DNA of 64,000 nucleotides from Hornefia porci (GTDB lineage Bacteria; Bacillota; Clostridia; Peptostreptococcales; Anaerovoracaceae), in assembly GCF_001940235.1 (NCBI RefSeq), contig NZ_MJIE01000001.1, positions 2,046,001 through 2,110,000 on the forward strand, read 5' to 3'. A model generated the notes under the pieces. It searched no databases, was not told the DNA's origin, and worked only from the letters and a program-made list of their open reading frames with translations. A program made the position numbers and the translations under genes. Below, in pieces: positions 32,703 through 42,142 of this stretch. Positions within the stretch are counted from its first letter, which is position 1; each line of letters opens with the position of its first letter.

Positions 32703-33983
32703 ATGTCTGAAAAAGCAAGCCGGCTTGTTCGCGGGCTTCGGAACGGAGAATTTCAGGAGCAGCTGAGGCGCATCGATCCTCATGAGAATGCGATGAGCCG
32801 CAGCAGAGCACGATATATCAGTGCGCTGGAAGAGTTCCGGAGACTGTATGGCGACCGGCAGGTGGAGATTTACAGCGCTCCGGGCCGTACAGAAATCGGA
32901 GGGAACCACACCGATCATCAGCGCGGCCGGGTTCTGGCGGCCTCCGTGAATCTGGACATCATTGCAGTGGTATCGCCGACAGAAGATAATCGGATTACGC
33001 TGAAATCGGAAGGATATTCTCCTGTCTGTGTGAATCTCGCGGAGCTGCAGCCGGTGCACGGGGAAAAAGGAACATCTGCGGCTCTTATCCGGGGAGTTGT
33101 GAGCGGACTGGAAGCGGCCGGATTTCAGGCGGGAGGCTTTCAGGCCTATGTTACCGGAGCCGTACCCGGAGGGGCGGGACTGTCGTCTTCAGCGGCCTTT
33201 GAGATCCTGACAGGAACTGTTATCTCCGGACTTTATCACGATATGCAGATTCCGGCGCGGATTCTGGCCCGTGCGGGACAGGAGGCGGAGACACGGTATT
33301 TCGGAAAACCCTGCGGACTCATGGATCAGATGGCCTGCTCCGCGGGAGGACTCATTTACATTGACTTTGCGAACGAGCCCCCGGAGGTCCGGCGGCTGGA
33401 GACAGACTTTGAAAATTTCGGGCACGCACTTTGTATCGTGGAAACGGGCGGATCGCATGCGGCGATGACGGACGAGTATGCGGCGATTCCGGCAGAGATG
33501 TGCCGGATAGCAGGCTTTTATCACAAAGAAGTACTGGCGCAGGTGGAGCCCGAGGCCTTCTGGAGGGATATTCCCGCACTGCGAAAACAGTTTGGAGACC
33601 GGGCGGTGCTGCGCGCGATTCACTGGTTCGGGGAAACCTGCCGCGTTTCCGCGCAGGCCGACGCACTGGAGGCAGGGGACTTTCCGGAGTTCCTGCGACT
33701 GATTCGGGCGTCCGGGAATTCCTCCTTTCAATATTTGCAGAATGTCAGTTCCCGAAGGGATCCGAGAGAGCAGCCGATTGCCCTGGCCCTTGCCGTCAGC
33801 GACAGAATTCTGGACGGACGCGGGGCCGCCAGGGTTCACGGGGGAGGCTTTGCGGGAACAATACAGGCCTTTGTTCCTGAAGACCTCGTGGAGGAGTACA
33901 AAAAAACGCTGGACTGGATTTTCGGAGAGGGCGCCTGTCATGTGCTCCGGATCCGGAAGTACGGCGGAATGAAGGTGATATGA
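32703..33983 (+). CDS. galK: Galactokinase
   Basis: 426 residues, GHMP kinase fold, phosphorylating galactose at C1. The galactokinase signature is APGRTEIGGNHTDHQ in the Firmicutes form; the ATP loop is GGAGLSSSAAFEIL, and motif 3 is ARVHGGGFAGTIQAFVP. GGAAGGAACGGAAGGAG precedes the ATG. It is first of galK-galT-galE; galT begins at the next base after its stop. Confidence 0.94.
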   Translation: MSEKASRLVRGLRNGEFQEQLRRIDPHENAMSRSRARYISALEEFRRLYGDRQVEIYSAPGRTEIGGNHTDHQRGRVLAASVNLDIIAVVSPTEDNRITLKSEGYSPVCVNLAELQPVHGEKGTSAALIRGVVSGLEAAGFQAGGFQAYVTGAVPGGAGLSSSAAFEILTGTVISGLYHDMQIPARILARAGQEAETRYFGKPCGLMDQMACSAGGLIYIDFANEPPEVRRLETDFENFGHALCIVETGGSHAAMTDEYAAIPAEMCRIAGFYHKEVLAQVEPEAFWRDIPALRKQFGDRAVLRAIHWFGETCRVSAQADALEAGDFPEFLRLIRASGNSSFQYLQNVSSRRDPREQPIALALAVSDRILDGRGAARVHGGGFAGTIQAFVPEDLVEEYKKTLDWIFGEGACHVLRIRKYGGMKVI

Positions 33984-35756
33984 ATGGAATTGATGAAGGA
34001 TATCGGACTGCTGACGGAATATGGAATCGCAAAGGGACTGATTGAACCGGAAGATCGCAATTATACGATTAACCGGCTGCTAGAGGTATTCGGGCTTTCG
34101 GTCTATGACCCGACCCCCGCGCCTGCGCGGGGGTCGGAAGCGGAACGGTCGGACGCGCAGACGGACTGCCCGGAAGTCCGGCCGGCGCCGCCGGTTCTGC
34201 GAACCGGCGAAGGCGGCTCCGCCGCTACGACGCCGCAGGCGTCGGCGCCGGCCGGGCCGGACCTGGCGGGGCTGCTGGACAGACTGTGCGACGAGGCTTA
34301 CAGCAGAGGACTCATTCCGGAAAACAGCGTGACATTCAGAGACCTTTTCGACACCAGACTTATGGGAATCCTGACGCCCCGCCCCAGCCGGGTTCAGAAA
34401 CGGTTCCGGCAGCTTTATGCCCAGAGCCCGAGACTCGCTACCGACGGATTCTACCGGTTCTGCAAGGATACCAATTACATTCGCACAGACCGGATTGCCA
34501 GAGATCTGAAATGGAAAGTGGACAGTGATTATGGGATGATTGACATTACGATTAACCTGTCCAAACCCGAAAAAGATCCCCGGGCTATCGCGGCGGCGCG
34601 CAGCGGAGAGCAGGAAGCGGGCCGGCTTGCGGACCACTCGCCCGGCTCCTTCGCAAGTTGTCAGGATTCTTCATCCAGCCGGCTCGCGGACTGCTTGAAA
34701 GGCTCGCTCGCGGACCACTCGAAAGGCCGGCCCGCGAACCTCGCAAGCCCTTCGCCCGACGGACGGATCGCCTATCCGCGATGCCAGCTCTGTATGGAGA
34801 ACGAGGGCTACGCCGGGCGGCCGGACCATCCGGCCCGGCAGAATCTGCGGATTATCCCTCTCGAACTGCAGGGGGAACGGTGGGGATTCCAATATTCGCC
34901 GTACGTCTATTACAACGAGCACTGTATCATCCTGAACGGCCGCCACGTTCCGATGAAAATCGACCGCGGCACGTTCCGGAAACTGTTTGATTTTCTGCGG
35001 CAGTTCCCTCATTATTTCATCGGATCTAACGCAGATCTGCCCATCGTGGGAGGTTCCATTCTGACGCACGACCATTTCCAGGGCGGACGGTACACGTTCG
35101 CGATGGAGCGGGCGGAGCCGGAGGAAACTTTTTGTGTCCCCGGCTATGAAGAGGTATCAGCTGCGATTCTTCACTGGCCGCTGTCCGTCATCCGGCTTCG
35201 TCACAGCGATCCGGACCGTCTGACAGATCTTGCGGATCATATTTTGTGCGCGTGGAGAAATTACACGGATGAAACGGCGGGGATCTTCGCGGAGACCGGC
35301 GGCGAGCCTCACAACACGATCACGCCCATCGCCCGCAGGCGCGGCGGCGATTACGAGCTGGACCTGGCGCTGCGGAACAACATCACGACAGCGGAGCGGC
35401 CGCTGGGACTGTTCCATCCGCGGCCGGAGTATCATCATATCAAGAAGGAAAACATCGGTCTGATTGAAGTGATGGGGCTTGCGGTTCTGCCGTCCCGGCT
35501 GAAGAGGGAAATGGAGCTTCTGGCGGAGTGTCTGATTCGCGGCGGTGATCCGGCGGAGCATCCGTCGCTGACGAAACACGCCCGGTGGGCTTCGGAGCTT
35601 CGCGACAGATATGCGGTGATTGGTGAATCGAATGTCCGGGATATTTTGAAGGAAGAGATCGGACGGGTCTTTGTCGGCGTGCTGGAAGATGCGGGTGTGT
35701 TCCGGTGCACAGAGGAGGGACGGCGTGCCTTCCGACGGTTTATTTCGACGTTATAA
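33984..35756 (+). CDS. galT: UDP-glucose-hexose-1-phosphate uridylyltransferase, class II, with two insertions
   Basis: 590 residues against about 490-510 usual for the Firmicutes-type GalT. Typical segments: NYTINRLLEVFGL at the N-terminus, CQLCMENEGYAGR, YYNEHCIILNGRHVPMKI and GGSILTHDHFQGGRYTF with the catalytic histidine region. Two low-complexity in-frame insertions explain the extra length: about residues 36-90 (Pro/Ala/Arg-rich) and about 207-260 (Ser/Arg/Leu-rich, with a 24-bp repeat at DNA level near 34683-34726). It starts directly after the galK stop, so translation is coupled. Confidence 0.92.
   Translation: MELMKDIGLLTEYGIAKGLIEPEDRNYTINRLLEVFGLSVYDPTPAPARGSEAERSDAQTDCPEVRPAPPVLRTGEGGSAATTPQASAPAGPDLAGLLDRLCDEAYSRGLIPENSVTFRDLFDTRLMGILTPRPSRVQKRFRQLYAQSPRLATDGFYRFCKDTNYIRTDRIARDLKWKVDSDYGMIDITINLSKPEKDPRAIAAARSGEQEAGRLADHSPGSFASCQDSSSSRLADCLKGSLADHSKGRPANLASPSPDGRIAYPRCQLCMENEGYAGRPDHPARQNLRIIPLELQGERWGFQYSPYVYYNEHCIILNGRHVPMKIDRGTFRKLFDFLRQFPHYFIGSNADLPIVGGSILTHDHFQGGRYTFAMERAEPEETFCVPGYEEVSAAILHWPLSVIRLRHSDPDRLTDLADHILCAWRNYTDETAGIFAETGGEPHNTITPIARRRGGDYELDLALRNNITTAERPLGLFHPRPEYHHIKKENIGLIEVMGLAVLPSRLKREMELLAECLIRGGDPAEHPSLTKHARWASELRDRYAVIGESNVRDILKEEIGRVFVGVLEDAGVFRCTEEGRRAFRRFISTL
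34627..34745. repeat. In-frame repeat block inside galT
   Basis: CTCGCGGACTGCTTGAAAGG (34683) and CTCGCGGACCACTCGAAAGG (34707) are 24 bp apart; a related copy begins at 34627. They encode a Ser/Leu/Lys-rich insertion. Confidence 0.7.
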
Positions 35757-35771
35757 CGGAGGTAAAACAAT

Positions 35772-36764
35772 ATGAGGATTCTGGTTCTTGGCGGAGCGGG
35801 TTATATAGGCTCGCATACCGTGTATGCGCTGGCGGAGGCCGGCCATTCTGTGGCGGTGATTGATAATCTGGAAACCGGACACCTGGCGGCAGTGCATCCG
35901 TCGGCGACGTTCTACCAGGGAGACCTGCGTGACCGGGATTTTGTGGACGGCGTACTGGAGCAGGAGACGGAGCTGGACGCGGTGATTCACTTCGCGGCGA
36001 ATTCCCTGGTGGCGGAGAGCATGCGCGATCCCCTGAAGTATTATGATAATAATCTCTGTGGCACAAAGACCATGCTGGAATCAATGGTGGCGCACGGGGT
36101 CGATAAAATTGTCTTTTCGTCAACGGCGGCGACCTATGGAATTCCCGAGCGCATTCCGATCCGGGAGACGGACCGTACTGAACCGGTGAATCCGTACGGA
36201 GAGACCAAGCTTTCCATGGAGAAGATGTTCAAATGGGTCGGAAAGGCTCACGGACTCCGGTTCGTGTCGCTGCGGTATTTCAATGCCGCAGGCGCGCATG
36301 TCAGCGGTCTCATCGGTGAGGATCATCATCCGGAAACGCATCTGATTCCTCTGATTCTTCAGGTTCCTGCCGGCAAAAGAGAGTTCATCAGTATCTTCGG
36401 GACGGATTACGCCACAGAGGACGGGACCTGTGTCCGGGATTACATTCATGTGACCGATCTGGCTCAGGCACACATCAAAGCGGTGGAGTATCTGATGGAG
36501 GGCGGACGCAGCGAAATCTTCAATCTGGGCAACGGCGTCGGGTTTTCGGTGCGTCAGGTGATCGACGCCGCCCGAAGGGTTACCGGACTGCCTGTCCCTG
36601 AAAGGGAGGAGACGCGCCGGCCCGGTGATCCGGATGTTCTGATCGCCTCCAGCGATAAGGCGAGGGAACTCCTGGGATGGAAGCCCGAGCATGACAGTCT
36701 GGAGGACATCATTGCCACTGCCTGGAACTGGCATCGTCGTCACCCCGACGGATACCGGGATTAA
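35772..36764 (+). CDS. galE: UDP-glucose 4-epimerase
   Basis: 330 residues, extended short-chain dehydrogenase fold. The NAD-binding loop is [13 protein letters not shown]; catalytic Ser/Thr in FSSTAATYG and the YxxxK pair in [23 protein letters not shown] and [14 protein letters not shown] are GalE-typical. AACGGAGG precedes the ATG. It completes the Leloir set with galK and galT; galM is not in the window. Confidence 0.95.
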   Translation: MRILVLGGAGYIGSHTVYALAEAGHSVAVIDNLETGHLAAVHPSATFYQGDLRDRDFVDGVLEQETELDAVIHFAANSLVAESMRDPLKYYDNNLCGTKTMLESMVAHGVDKIVFSSTAATYGIPERIPIRETDRTEPVNPYGETKLSMEKMFKWVGKAHGLRFVSLRYFNAAGAHVSGLIGEDHHPETHLIPLILQVPAGKREFISIFGTDYATEDGTCVRDYIHVTDLAQAHIKAVEYLMEGGRSEIFNLGNGVGFSVRQVIDAARRVTGLPVPEREETRRPGDPDVLIASSDKARELLGWKPEHDSLEDIIATAWNWHRRHPDGYRD

Positions 36765-36789
36765 ACCGCGCATTCCCCGCGGCTATGGT

Positions 36790-36834
36790 AAAAGCCCTGC
36801 AAGTATGGTATAATTCGGACATGCAGGGTTTTTT
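36790..36834 (+). terminator. Terminator of galKTE that contains the next gene's -10 element
   Basis: CCCTGCA (36795-36801) pairs with TGCAGGG (36822-36828), extended by A-T pairs, followed by six T. The loop holds TGGTATAAT, an extended -10. Confidence 0.7.
36806..36814 (+). promoter_or_regulatory. Extended -10 promoter for the LuxR-type gene
   Basis: TGGTATAAT, without a good -35. The transcription start expected 6-8 bp downstream coincides with the ATG at 36821, suggesting a leaderless or nearly leaderless mRNA. Confidence 0.5.
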
Positions 36835-37786
36835 AGTATACATTTATAATATCGCATTCATCATCCTTTACATGAAGGTCATGGAGGTATGCACACGGGC
36901 GGAGGGCAGCACAGGTCTGCGCTGGATCCGGGATCTCCGGTTCCTGTTTCTGATGCTGCTGGTCCGGACCGTTATTAATTTTGCCTTCGATATGGGGCTG
37001 ATCCAGGCGGATGTGCAGGGGATGGGGCGTTTTTATCTGAACCTGAATACCACGGCAGACGCGTTGATCTGTCTTTTTTATATCTGGTTTGTCACCGATT
37101 TTCTGGGACGGAAGGAGCGCGGCGGACTGTATTTTGTTCTCGCCGTCTGCGCGGGTCTGGAGTTTGCCGCCATCGATGCGTCCTCCTTCACCGTGCTGGC
37201 GCCCCTGGGGCAGTCGGCGATTTTCCTGTCTGCCGTTGCGACATTTGTATACGGCGTTGTTTCCTCCCGGGGAAACAAAGAAGAATCCGCCGGCGTTTTC
37301 CGCAGGCTGTGCATGGCGGCGACGGGGTTCGCGGCTGCGATTTTCGTGGAGAACATCTGGGTCTATCTCGCGAACGGCAAAGGCTGGTTCGATTTCGGTT
37401 ACCGGGTGAATCCTGTGGATTACCTGTTCAGCATTGTGATGGCTGTCTGGCTGGTGCGCTGGATCCGCCGCATCGACGCCAGTGCGGAAAACAGTGCGAT
37501 CGCGAGGAACCTCAGTCGTGAAAAGGGCGGGGAACCGCTGCGGAGTCCTGTGAACGAGCAGGAGAAGATGGAACAGTTCTGCAGCTATTACAAAATGACC
37601 GGCAGGGAGACGCAGGTGCTGGGTCTGATTCTGGGCGGCAGAAGCAATCAGGAGATTGCGGACGCTCTCTTCATCACGGTGGGAACGGTCAAGCATCATG
37701 TGCATAATATTTTCACCAAGCTGGAAATCGAGCGGCGCAGCCAGCTGATGCGGATGTTTATCGATTTTCAGGAACCGGAGGAGTGA
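36821..37786 (+). CDS. Membrane protein with C-terminal LuxR-type HTH
   Basis: 321 residues from the ATG at 36821; none of the possible starts has a ribosome site, and this one keeps the first membrane helix (FLVYIYNIAFIILYM). About six to seven helices are followed by a cytoplasmic LuxR/GerE domain: MTGRETQVLGLILGGRSN and VGTVKHHVHNIFTKLEI. One-component membrane regulators of this kind sense a signal in or at the membrane and bind DNA directly. Targets are unknown; the DUF819 permease gene 126 bp downstream is the nearest candidate. Confidence 0.82.
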   Translation: MQGFLVYIYNIAFIILYMKVMEVCTRAEGSTGLRWIRDLRFLFLMLLVRTVINFAFDMGLIQADVQGMGRFYLNLNTTADALICLFYIWFVTDFLGRKERGGLYFVLAVCAGLEFAAIDASSFTVLAPLGQSAIFLSAVATFVYGVVSSRGNKEESAGVFRRLCMAATGFAAAIFVENIWVYLANGKGWFDFGYRVNPVDYLFSIVMAVWLVRWIRRIDASAENSAIARNLSREKGGEPLRSPVNEQEKMEQFCSYYKMTGRETQVLGLILGGRSNQEIADALFITVGTVKHHVHNIFTKLEIERRSQLMRMFIDFQEPEE

Positions 37787-37911
37787 ATCGGCAGGCGGCC
37801 CGTTTCGTCTGAGGATGCGGGCCCGATCCGGAGAAAACCGGTCAGAGGGAACCGGACCCGCCCGGCGGCCGTTTGAGCGGGGACATATATTTGACTTGGA
37901 GGCGACTGTTT

Positions 37912-39150
37912 ATGTGGGGACACATATTTAATCTGAAGGACCCCCTGGTGGGGGCGGACAACACGTGGGCGCTCTGGACAATCTGCATCGTGGGGGCGTC
38001 TGCCGCGATTATGCTGGAACAAAGATATCAGTGGGCGTCGAAGGTCACCGGAGCGCTGATTGCGCTGGTGCTGGCGGTGGCGCTTTCCAATTTCGGGATC
38101 ATTCCGATGGAATCGGGTGTGTGGGACGCGGTCTGGGACTATGTGGTCCCGCTGTCGATTCCGATGCTTCTGATGAAATGTGACATTCGCAGGGTCGGTC
38201 GTGACTCCGGGAGAATTCTCGGGATTTTCCTGATCGGCTCGGTGGGCACCGCCTGCGGCGCCATGATCGGATACGGGCTTTTGCGGCAGTATATTCCGGA
38301 GCTGGCGAAGCTGGCCGGCGTATTCACCGCGACCTACATCGGCGGAGCCGTAAATTTTACCGGCGTGGGAAAGGCTCTCGGCGTCTCCGCCGGGACGATG
38401 TCCTCTGCGACAATGGCGGACAATACGATGATGGCTATCTGCTTCCTGGTTCTGATGCTGATTCCGTCCGCCGGTTTTTTTCTGAAGAGGTTTTCGCATC
38501 CGCTGATCGACGATATAGAAGCGGTGAAGCGTTCCGTCGGTAACGGCGGAGAGGAGGAGTACGAAGGGGCGTTTGCCCGTCCGCGTGAAATCTCTCTGAG
38601 GGACATCGCTCTGACCGTTTCCGCCGCGTTTGTGATCGTCAGCATTTCCTTCTTCATGGCGGATATGCTTGGGCGGGTGATTCCCAGAAGCAATTCGGTT
38701 CTGATGATGTTCAACACGCTGCTGGGAAACGACTACATTTGGCTCAGCACGATTTCCATGGTCTGCGCCACAGTGAAGCCCCGATTTTTCGGAGGCATCC
38801 GCGGGACAGAGGAGATAGGAACATTCTTAATCTATATTTTCTTCTTTGTTATCGGCGTTCCCGCATCAGCGCCGGGAATCATCCAGTCACCCGTCCTGCT
38901 CCTTTACGCGGCGATTATCGTCGGCGTGAATATGCTGTTCTGTTTGGTGGCGGGGAAATTCCTGCATTACGATCTGGAAAGCATTATCCTGGCGTCCAAC
39001 GCGAACATCGGCGGTCCGACGACGGCGGCGGCCATGGCGGTGAGCAAGGGATGGAAGTCGCTGATCGGCCCATCGATTCTGGTGGGGATTATCGGATACG
39101 TTCTCGGCACATATATGGGGCTGCTTGTCTGGGGAATTCTGGAATTTTAG
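37912..39150 (+). CDS. DUF819-family membrane protein (first copy)
   Basis: 412 residues, about 10-12 membrane helices. The ATG at 37912 has GGAGG 9 bp upstream. Conserved-looking segments shared with the protein at 39525 are TWALW/TWALL near the start, LEQRYQWASKVTGALIAL, and ILASNANIGGPTTAAAMAVS near the end. DUF819 proteins are related to cation/carboxylate-type carriers but have no firm substrate. A tandem pair next to a dipeptidase suggests uptake of a peptide or D-amino-acid compound (inference). Confidence 0.85.
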   Translation: MWGHIFNLKDPLVGADNTWALWTICIVGASAAIMLEQRYQWASKVTGALIALVLAVALSNFGIIPMESGVWDAVWDYVVPLSIPMLLMKCDIRRVGRDSGRILGIFLIGSVGTACGAMIGYGLLRQYIPELAKLAGVFTATYIGGAVNFTGVGKALGVSAGTMSSATMADNTMMAICFLVLMLIPSAGFFLKRFSHPLIDDIEAVKRSVGNGGEEEYEGAFARPREISLRDIALTVSAAFVIVSISFFMADMLGRVIPRSNSVLMMFNTLLGNDYIWLSTISMVCATVKPRFFGGIRGTEEIGTFLIYIFFFVIGVPASAPGIIQSPVLLLYAAIIVGVNMLFCLVAGKFLHYDLESIILASNANIGGPTTAAAMAVSKGWKSLIGPSILVGIIGYVLGTYMGLLVWGILEF

Positions 39151-39524
39151 CGGGGAACAAAATCACTGTCCGGATTTTTTCCCGGCGCTGCCCGCAGTTT
39201 AATTGTGCCGCACTGATGTCCTTCGCGCGGACTGTCGCCGGCAAGGATGCGCGAAAGCCGGCATCGCAATCACTGATATCCTGTCCGTGCGGAGAAACCC
39301 GCGCAGCGTCCCTGATTGAATAAATTCTGACGAAACCGCAAAAAAATCCCAAAGTTATAACTAAAGTTCATTGCATAATCCGTGTAAAAGTCTGATAATA
39401 CAGATAAAAGCTTGCCGGGTTTTCCGGCACGGGCGCGGATTTCTGCCGCATGCCGCCTCCCGTTTGTGCTCGACTTTTTTCAACCGGGGCGGATGGCGGA
39501 GGAGCCGTGCAGAAAGGAGTTATT
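39151..39524. other. Spacer between the two DUF819 genes with its own promoter
   Basis: TTGCAT (39371-39376), 17 bp, GATAAT (39394-39399) gives a promoter for the second copy. Otherwise I see nothing coding; frames overlapping 39371-39748 and 38739-39323 are shadows. Confidence 0.6.
39371..39399 (+). promoter_or_regulatory. Sigma-A promoter of the second DUF819 gene
   Basis: TTGCAT, 17 bp, GATAAT. The leader is about 120 nt. Confidence 0.6.
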
Positions 39525-40766
39525 ATGTTAAATTCATTTTTTCAGAGTACGCTCGGAAGACCGTCGCTGATCTCACCGGACGACACATGGGCCCTGCTGT
39601 TCGTGCTGGTCGTCAGTGTGGCGCTGGCGATCTATCTGGAGCAGAGGTACACCTGGGCGTCCAAACTTTCCGGCGCGATTATCGCACTGATCTTCGCTCT
39701 GGTTTTGTCCAACATCGGGATTCTGCCGACGAACAGCACCCTGTATGACGATATCATCTGGGGCTATGCGGTGCCGCTGGGTATTCCTCTTCTGCTACTG
39801 CAGTGCAACATGAAGAAGATCTGGAAGGAGACCGGACGCGTCATGATCGTTTTCCTGATCGGCGCGGTGGGAACCTGCCTGGGCGCACTGCTGGCATATC
39901 AGCTGCTGCATGACGCGGTGCCTGAGGCAGCCGGCGTAGCGGCAATGATGACCGGTTCCTATATCGGCGGCGGCGTAAACTTCGCCGCGCTGGCGACGCA
40001 GTTCAAGGTGAGCGGCGGAACCATCGGAGCGACGACTGTTGCGGACAATCTGCTGATGGCGCTGTACTTCTTCGTCCTGATTTTGTTCGCGGGACTGAAA
40101 TTCTTCCGCAGCCACTACACCCATCCGCACATCGACGAGGTGGAGAAGAACGGGCTCGGCGATTCGCAGACACAGGCAGCTGCTTACTGGAGCCGCAAAG
40201 ACATCTCGCTGAAGGACATCGCTCTGAATCTGGCTTACGCTGTGGTCATCGTGTTCTTCTCGAACCTGATTTCCATGGGCATTGCCAATGTCATCCCGAC
40301 AGACAACGCGATCCTGAAGATGTGTAATACATTCTTCGGCTCTCAGTACGTCTGGATCACCACGCTGTCCATGATCGTCGCCACCTATGGAGAGACGCAG
40401 GTACAAAAGCTGAACGGTTCGCAGGAAATCGGTACCTATTTCATCTACCTGTTCCTGTTCGTCATCGGCGTTCCGGCCTCCATCTATCAGATCATCACAC
40501 AGACGCCGGCGCTGCTGCTGTTCACTGCGATTATGGTAATCGTCAACATGCTGTTCTGCTTCATCGGCGGCAAGCTGCTGCACTTTGACCTGGAGGACTG
40601 CATCCTGGCGTCCAACGCGAACATCGGAGGACCGACCACCGCGGCCGGCATGGCCATTTCCCAGGGCTGGAGTCAGCTGGTCGGACCGATTATGCTGGTC
40701 GGAACCTTCGGCTACGTTATCGGTACGTATCTCGGCGTTGTTATCGGCGGAATTCTGGGCGCGTAA
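39525..40766 (+). CDS. DUF819-family membrane protein (second copy)
   Basis: 413 residues with the same layout as the preceding paralogue: DDTWALLFVLVVSVAL, YLEQRYTWASKLSGAIIAL, GGGVNFAALATQF and ILASNANIGGPTTAAGMAIS. AGAAAGGAG precedes the ATG; longer upstream frames lack support. It is followed 18 bp later by a VanX-like dipeptidase, so the two are likely cotranscribed. The duplication looks old, as the two proteins differ widely outside the motifs. Confidence 0.86.
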   Translation: MLNSFFQSTLGRPSLISPDDTWALLFVLVVSVALAIYLEQRYTWASKLSGAIIALIFALVLSNIGILPTNSTLYDDIIWGYAVPLGIPLLLLQCNMKKIWKETGRVMIVFLIGAVGTCLGALLAYQLLHDAVPEAAGVAAMMTGSYIGGGVNFAALATQFKVSGGTIGATTVADNLLMALYFFVLILFAGLKFFRSHYTHPHIDEVEKNGLGDSQTQAAAYWSRKDISLKDIALNLAYAVVIVFFSNLISMGIANVIPTDNAILKMCNTFFGSQYVWITTLSMIVATYGETQVQKLNGSQEIGTYFIYLFLFVIGVPASIYQIITQTPALLLFTAIMVIVNMLFCFIGGKLLHFDLEDCILASNANIGGPTTAAGMAISQGWSQLVGPIMLVGTFGYVIGTYLGVVIGGILGA

Positions 40767-40784
40767 AGCTGAGGGGGCGATATT

Positions 40785-41495
40785 ATGGCGAGTTATACTG
40801 AAACGCCGATTCCGGTTCTTCCGGATCTGGAGCAATACACAAAGACAGCCTTTATCGACTCTCCGCTGACAGAAGTGAAGGAAAGCGAAAAAATTGACAT
40901 CCGGATGCAATATCCGGTTCTCGGATTCAAAAACGGGGAGCAGAGATGTTTCCTGCGCAGGGAAGTATATGAAATGCTGCAGAAAGCGGCGGAAAGCCTC
41001 CCGGAAGGATACTGCTTCCGGATCTGGGACGCCTGGAGACCCTTTGCACTGCAGGAGGAGCTCTTTGTCTCATACAGCGCCAAAATCATACGGGAGTTTC
41101 ATCTGGAAAACATGTCGGAGGAGGAACAGCACCGTTTCATCGGCAAATTCGTCGCCAATCCTATTCCGGACAGGACTCTGCCGCCGGCGCACACCACGGG
41201 CGGAGCTATCGATCTGACGCTTGTTGGCCCGGACGGGAAAGAGCTGGAGATGGGATGCGGCTTCGACGCCTTCACCGACAAAACCAGGACTGCTTTCTTC
41301 GAGACAGAGGAGGCTGCGGGACTGCCGGATGCGGCGCTCATACGAGACAATCGCAGACTGCTCTATCATATCATGCTGGAGGCCGGCTTTACCAACCTGC
41401 CTTCCGAATGGTGGCACTTTGAATACGGGGACAAAAACTGGTCCGCCGTTGTCGACAGACCCGCTCTCTACAACGGGATCTTCGAGCTGGACTGA
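40785..41495 (+). CDS. VanX-type D-alanyl-D-alanine dipeptidase
   Basis: 236 residues, M15D zinc peptidase. Zinc ligands H and D are in HTTGGAIDLTL and the third histidine with the catalytic glutamate in SEWWHFEYGDKNW. WDAWRPFALQEEL is typical of the family. No signal peptide, so it acts in the cytoplasm. Cotranscribed with a DUF819 permease and no vanH/vanA nearby, it more likely recycles wall-derived D-Ala-D-Ala than confers vancomycin resistance. GAGGGGGC precedes the ATG. Confidence 0.9.
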   Translation: MASYTETPIPVLPDLEQYTKTAFIDSPLTEVKESEKIDIRMQYPVLGFKNGEQRCFLRREVYEMLQKAAESLPEGYCFRIWDAWRPFALQEELFVSYSAKIIREFHLENMSEEEQHRFIGKFVANPIPDRTLPPAHTTGGAIDLTLVGPDGKELEMGCGFDAFTDKTRTAFFETEEAAGLPDAALIRDNRRLLYHIMLEAGFTNLPSEWWHFEYGDKNWSAVVDRPALYNGIFELD

Positions 41496-41520
41496 AGCTG
41501 ATGTAAGCTGAAACCATATA

Positions 41521-41562
41521 CTGATGCGGGCTCCGGGAAATCCGGAATCCGCATCAGTTTTG
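41521..41562 (+). terminator. Rho-independent terminator of the dipeptidase
   Basis: CTGATGCGG (41521-41529) pairs with CCGCATCAG (41549-41557); inner TCCGG/CCGGA stem; followed by TTTTGTTT. Confidence 0.88.
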
Positions 41563-41592
41563 TTTGCCCAGCATGTGTGTCCGTCGCACCTC

Positions 41593-41621
41593 TTGACACC
41601 TTCAGAAACGGTTGATATAAT
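41593..41621 (+). promoter_or_regulatory. Consensus sigma-A promoter before the cobalamin riboswitch
   Basis: TTGACA (41593-41598), 17 bp, TATAAT (41616-41621): both hexamers are perfect. Confidence 0.88.
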
Positions 41622-41649
41622 TTCAGTAGAGAAAATGACAATTGAAATC

Positions 41650-41860
41650 CGTTCAGTGCCGCAGAATCCTTGTGGTTAAAAGGGAATCAGGTGAGATACC
41701 TGAGCGACTCGGTCACTGTAAACAGGAAGTACATCACAATAAGCCATTGGATCCTGAACCGATGAAAGCGGTGAAATCCGCAGAACCGTCGGCGGATCTG
41801 AGAAGGCGTGGTGTGCGGTATTACCTGTGAGCCAGGAAACCTGCTGAAGGGAGTGGAATT
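41650..41860 (+). ncRNA. Cobalamin riboswitch
   Basis: The conserved pieces occur in the right order: AAAAGGGAAT (41678), GAGATACCTGAGCGAC, TCACTGTAAACAGGAAG, GAAAGCGGTGAAATCC, GAGAAGGCG, and the B12 box GAGCCAGGAAACCTGC (41829-41844). It lies between a consensus promoter and the chelatase gene. A weak hairpin with TTTTTT (41901-41926) could be the expression platform. It should lower expression of the downstream gene when adenosylcobalamin is plentiful. Confidence 0.88.
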
Positions 41861-42142
41861 GGGGAATGACTTCCAGAGAAAGCTTCACCAATATCGCCGG
41901 AATGTGGATATGCTCTTCCATTTTTTGGCGTGTCAGGCCTGCTTTCCAAAGCGGGTTTTTCTTTTGCGATCAACAAAGGAAGATCCGGCGGGCCGCAGAG
42001 AACATCTCTCTCATTGACAAAAAAGAATTCTGCGAACCCGGGTACAGGAATGAGGCAGGGATTTTGTGGCAGGAAGTTTATGAATCGATCCGTTGATTGC
42101 CATTAAAAAAACTATTGGTGTTTTATTTGTGAGGAGGAAAAC

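Noticed and set aside
39338..39356. CGCAAAAAAATCCCAAAG as a third copy of the hairpin element's A-rich repeat
   Set aside because: No TGCCACA/TGTGGCA arms and no left boundary nearby; resemblance is only the A-run.
40785..41495. Vancomycin resistance cluster
   Set aside because: The VanX-like dipeptidase stands without vanH, vanA or vanRS; a housekeeping dipeptidase role is simpler.
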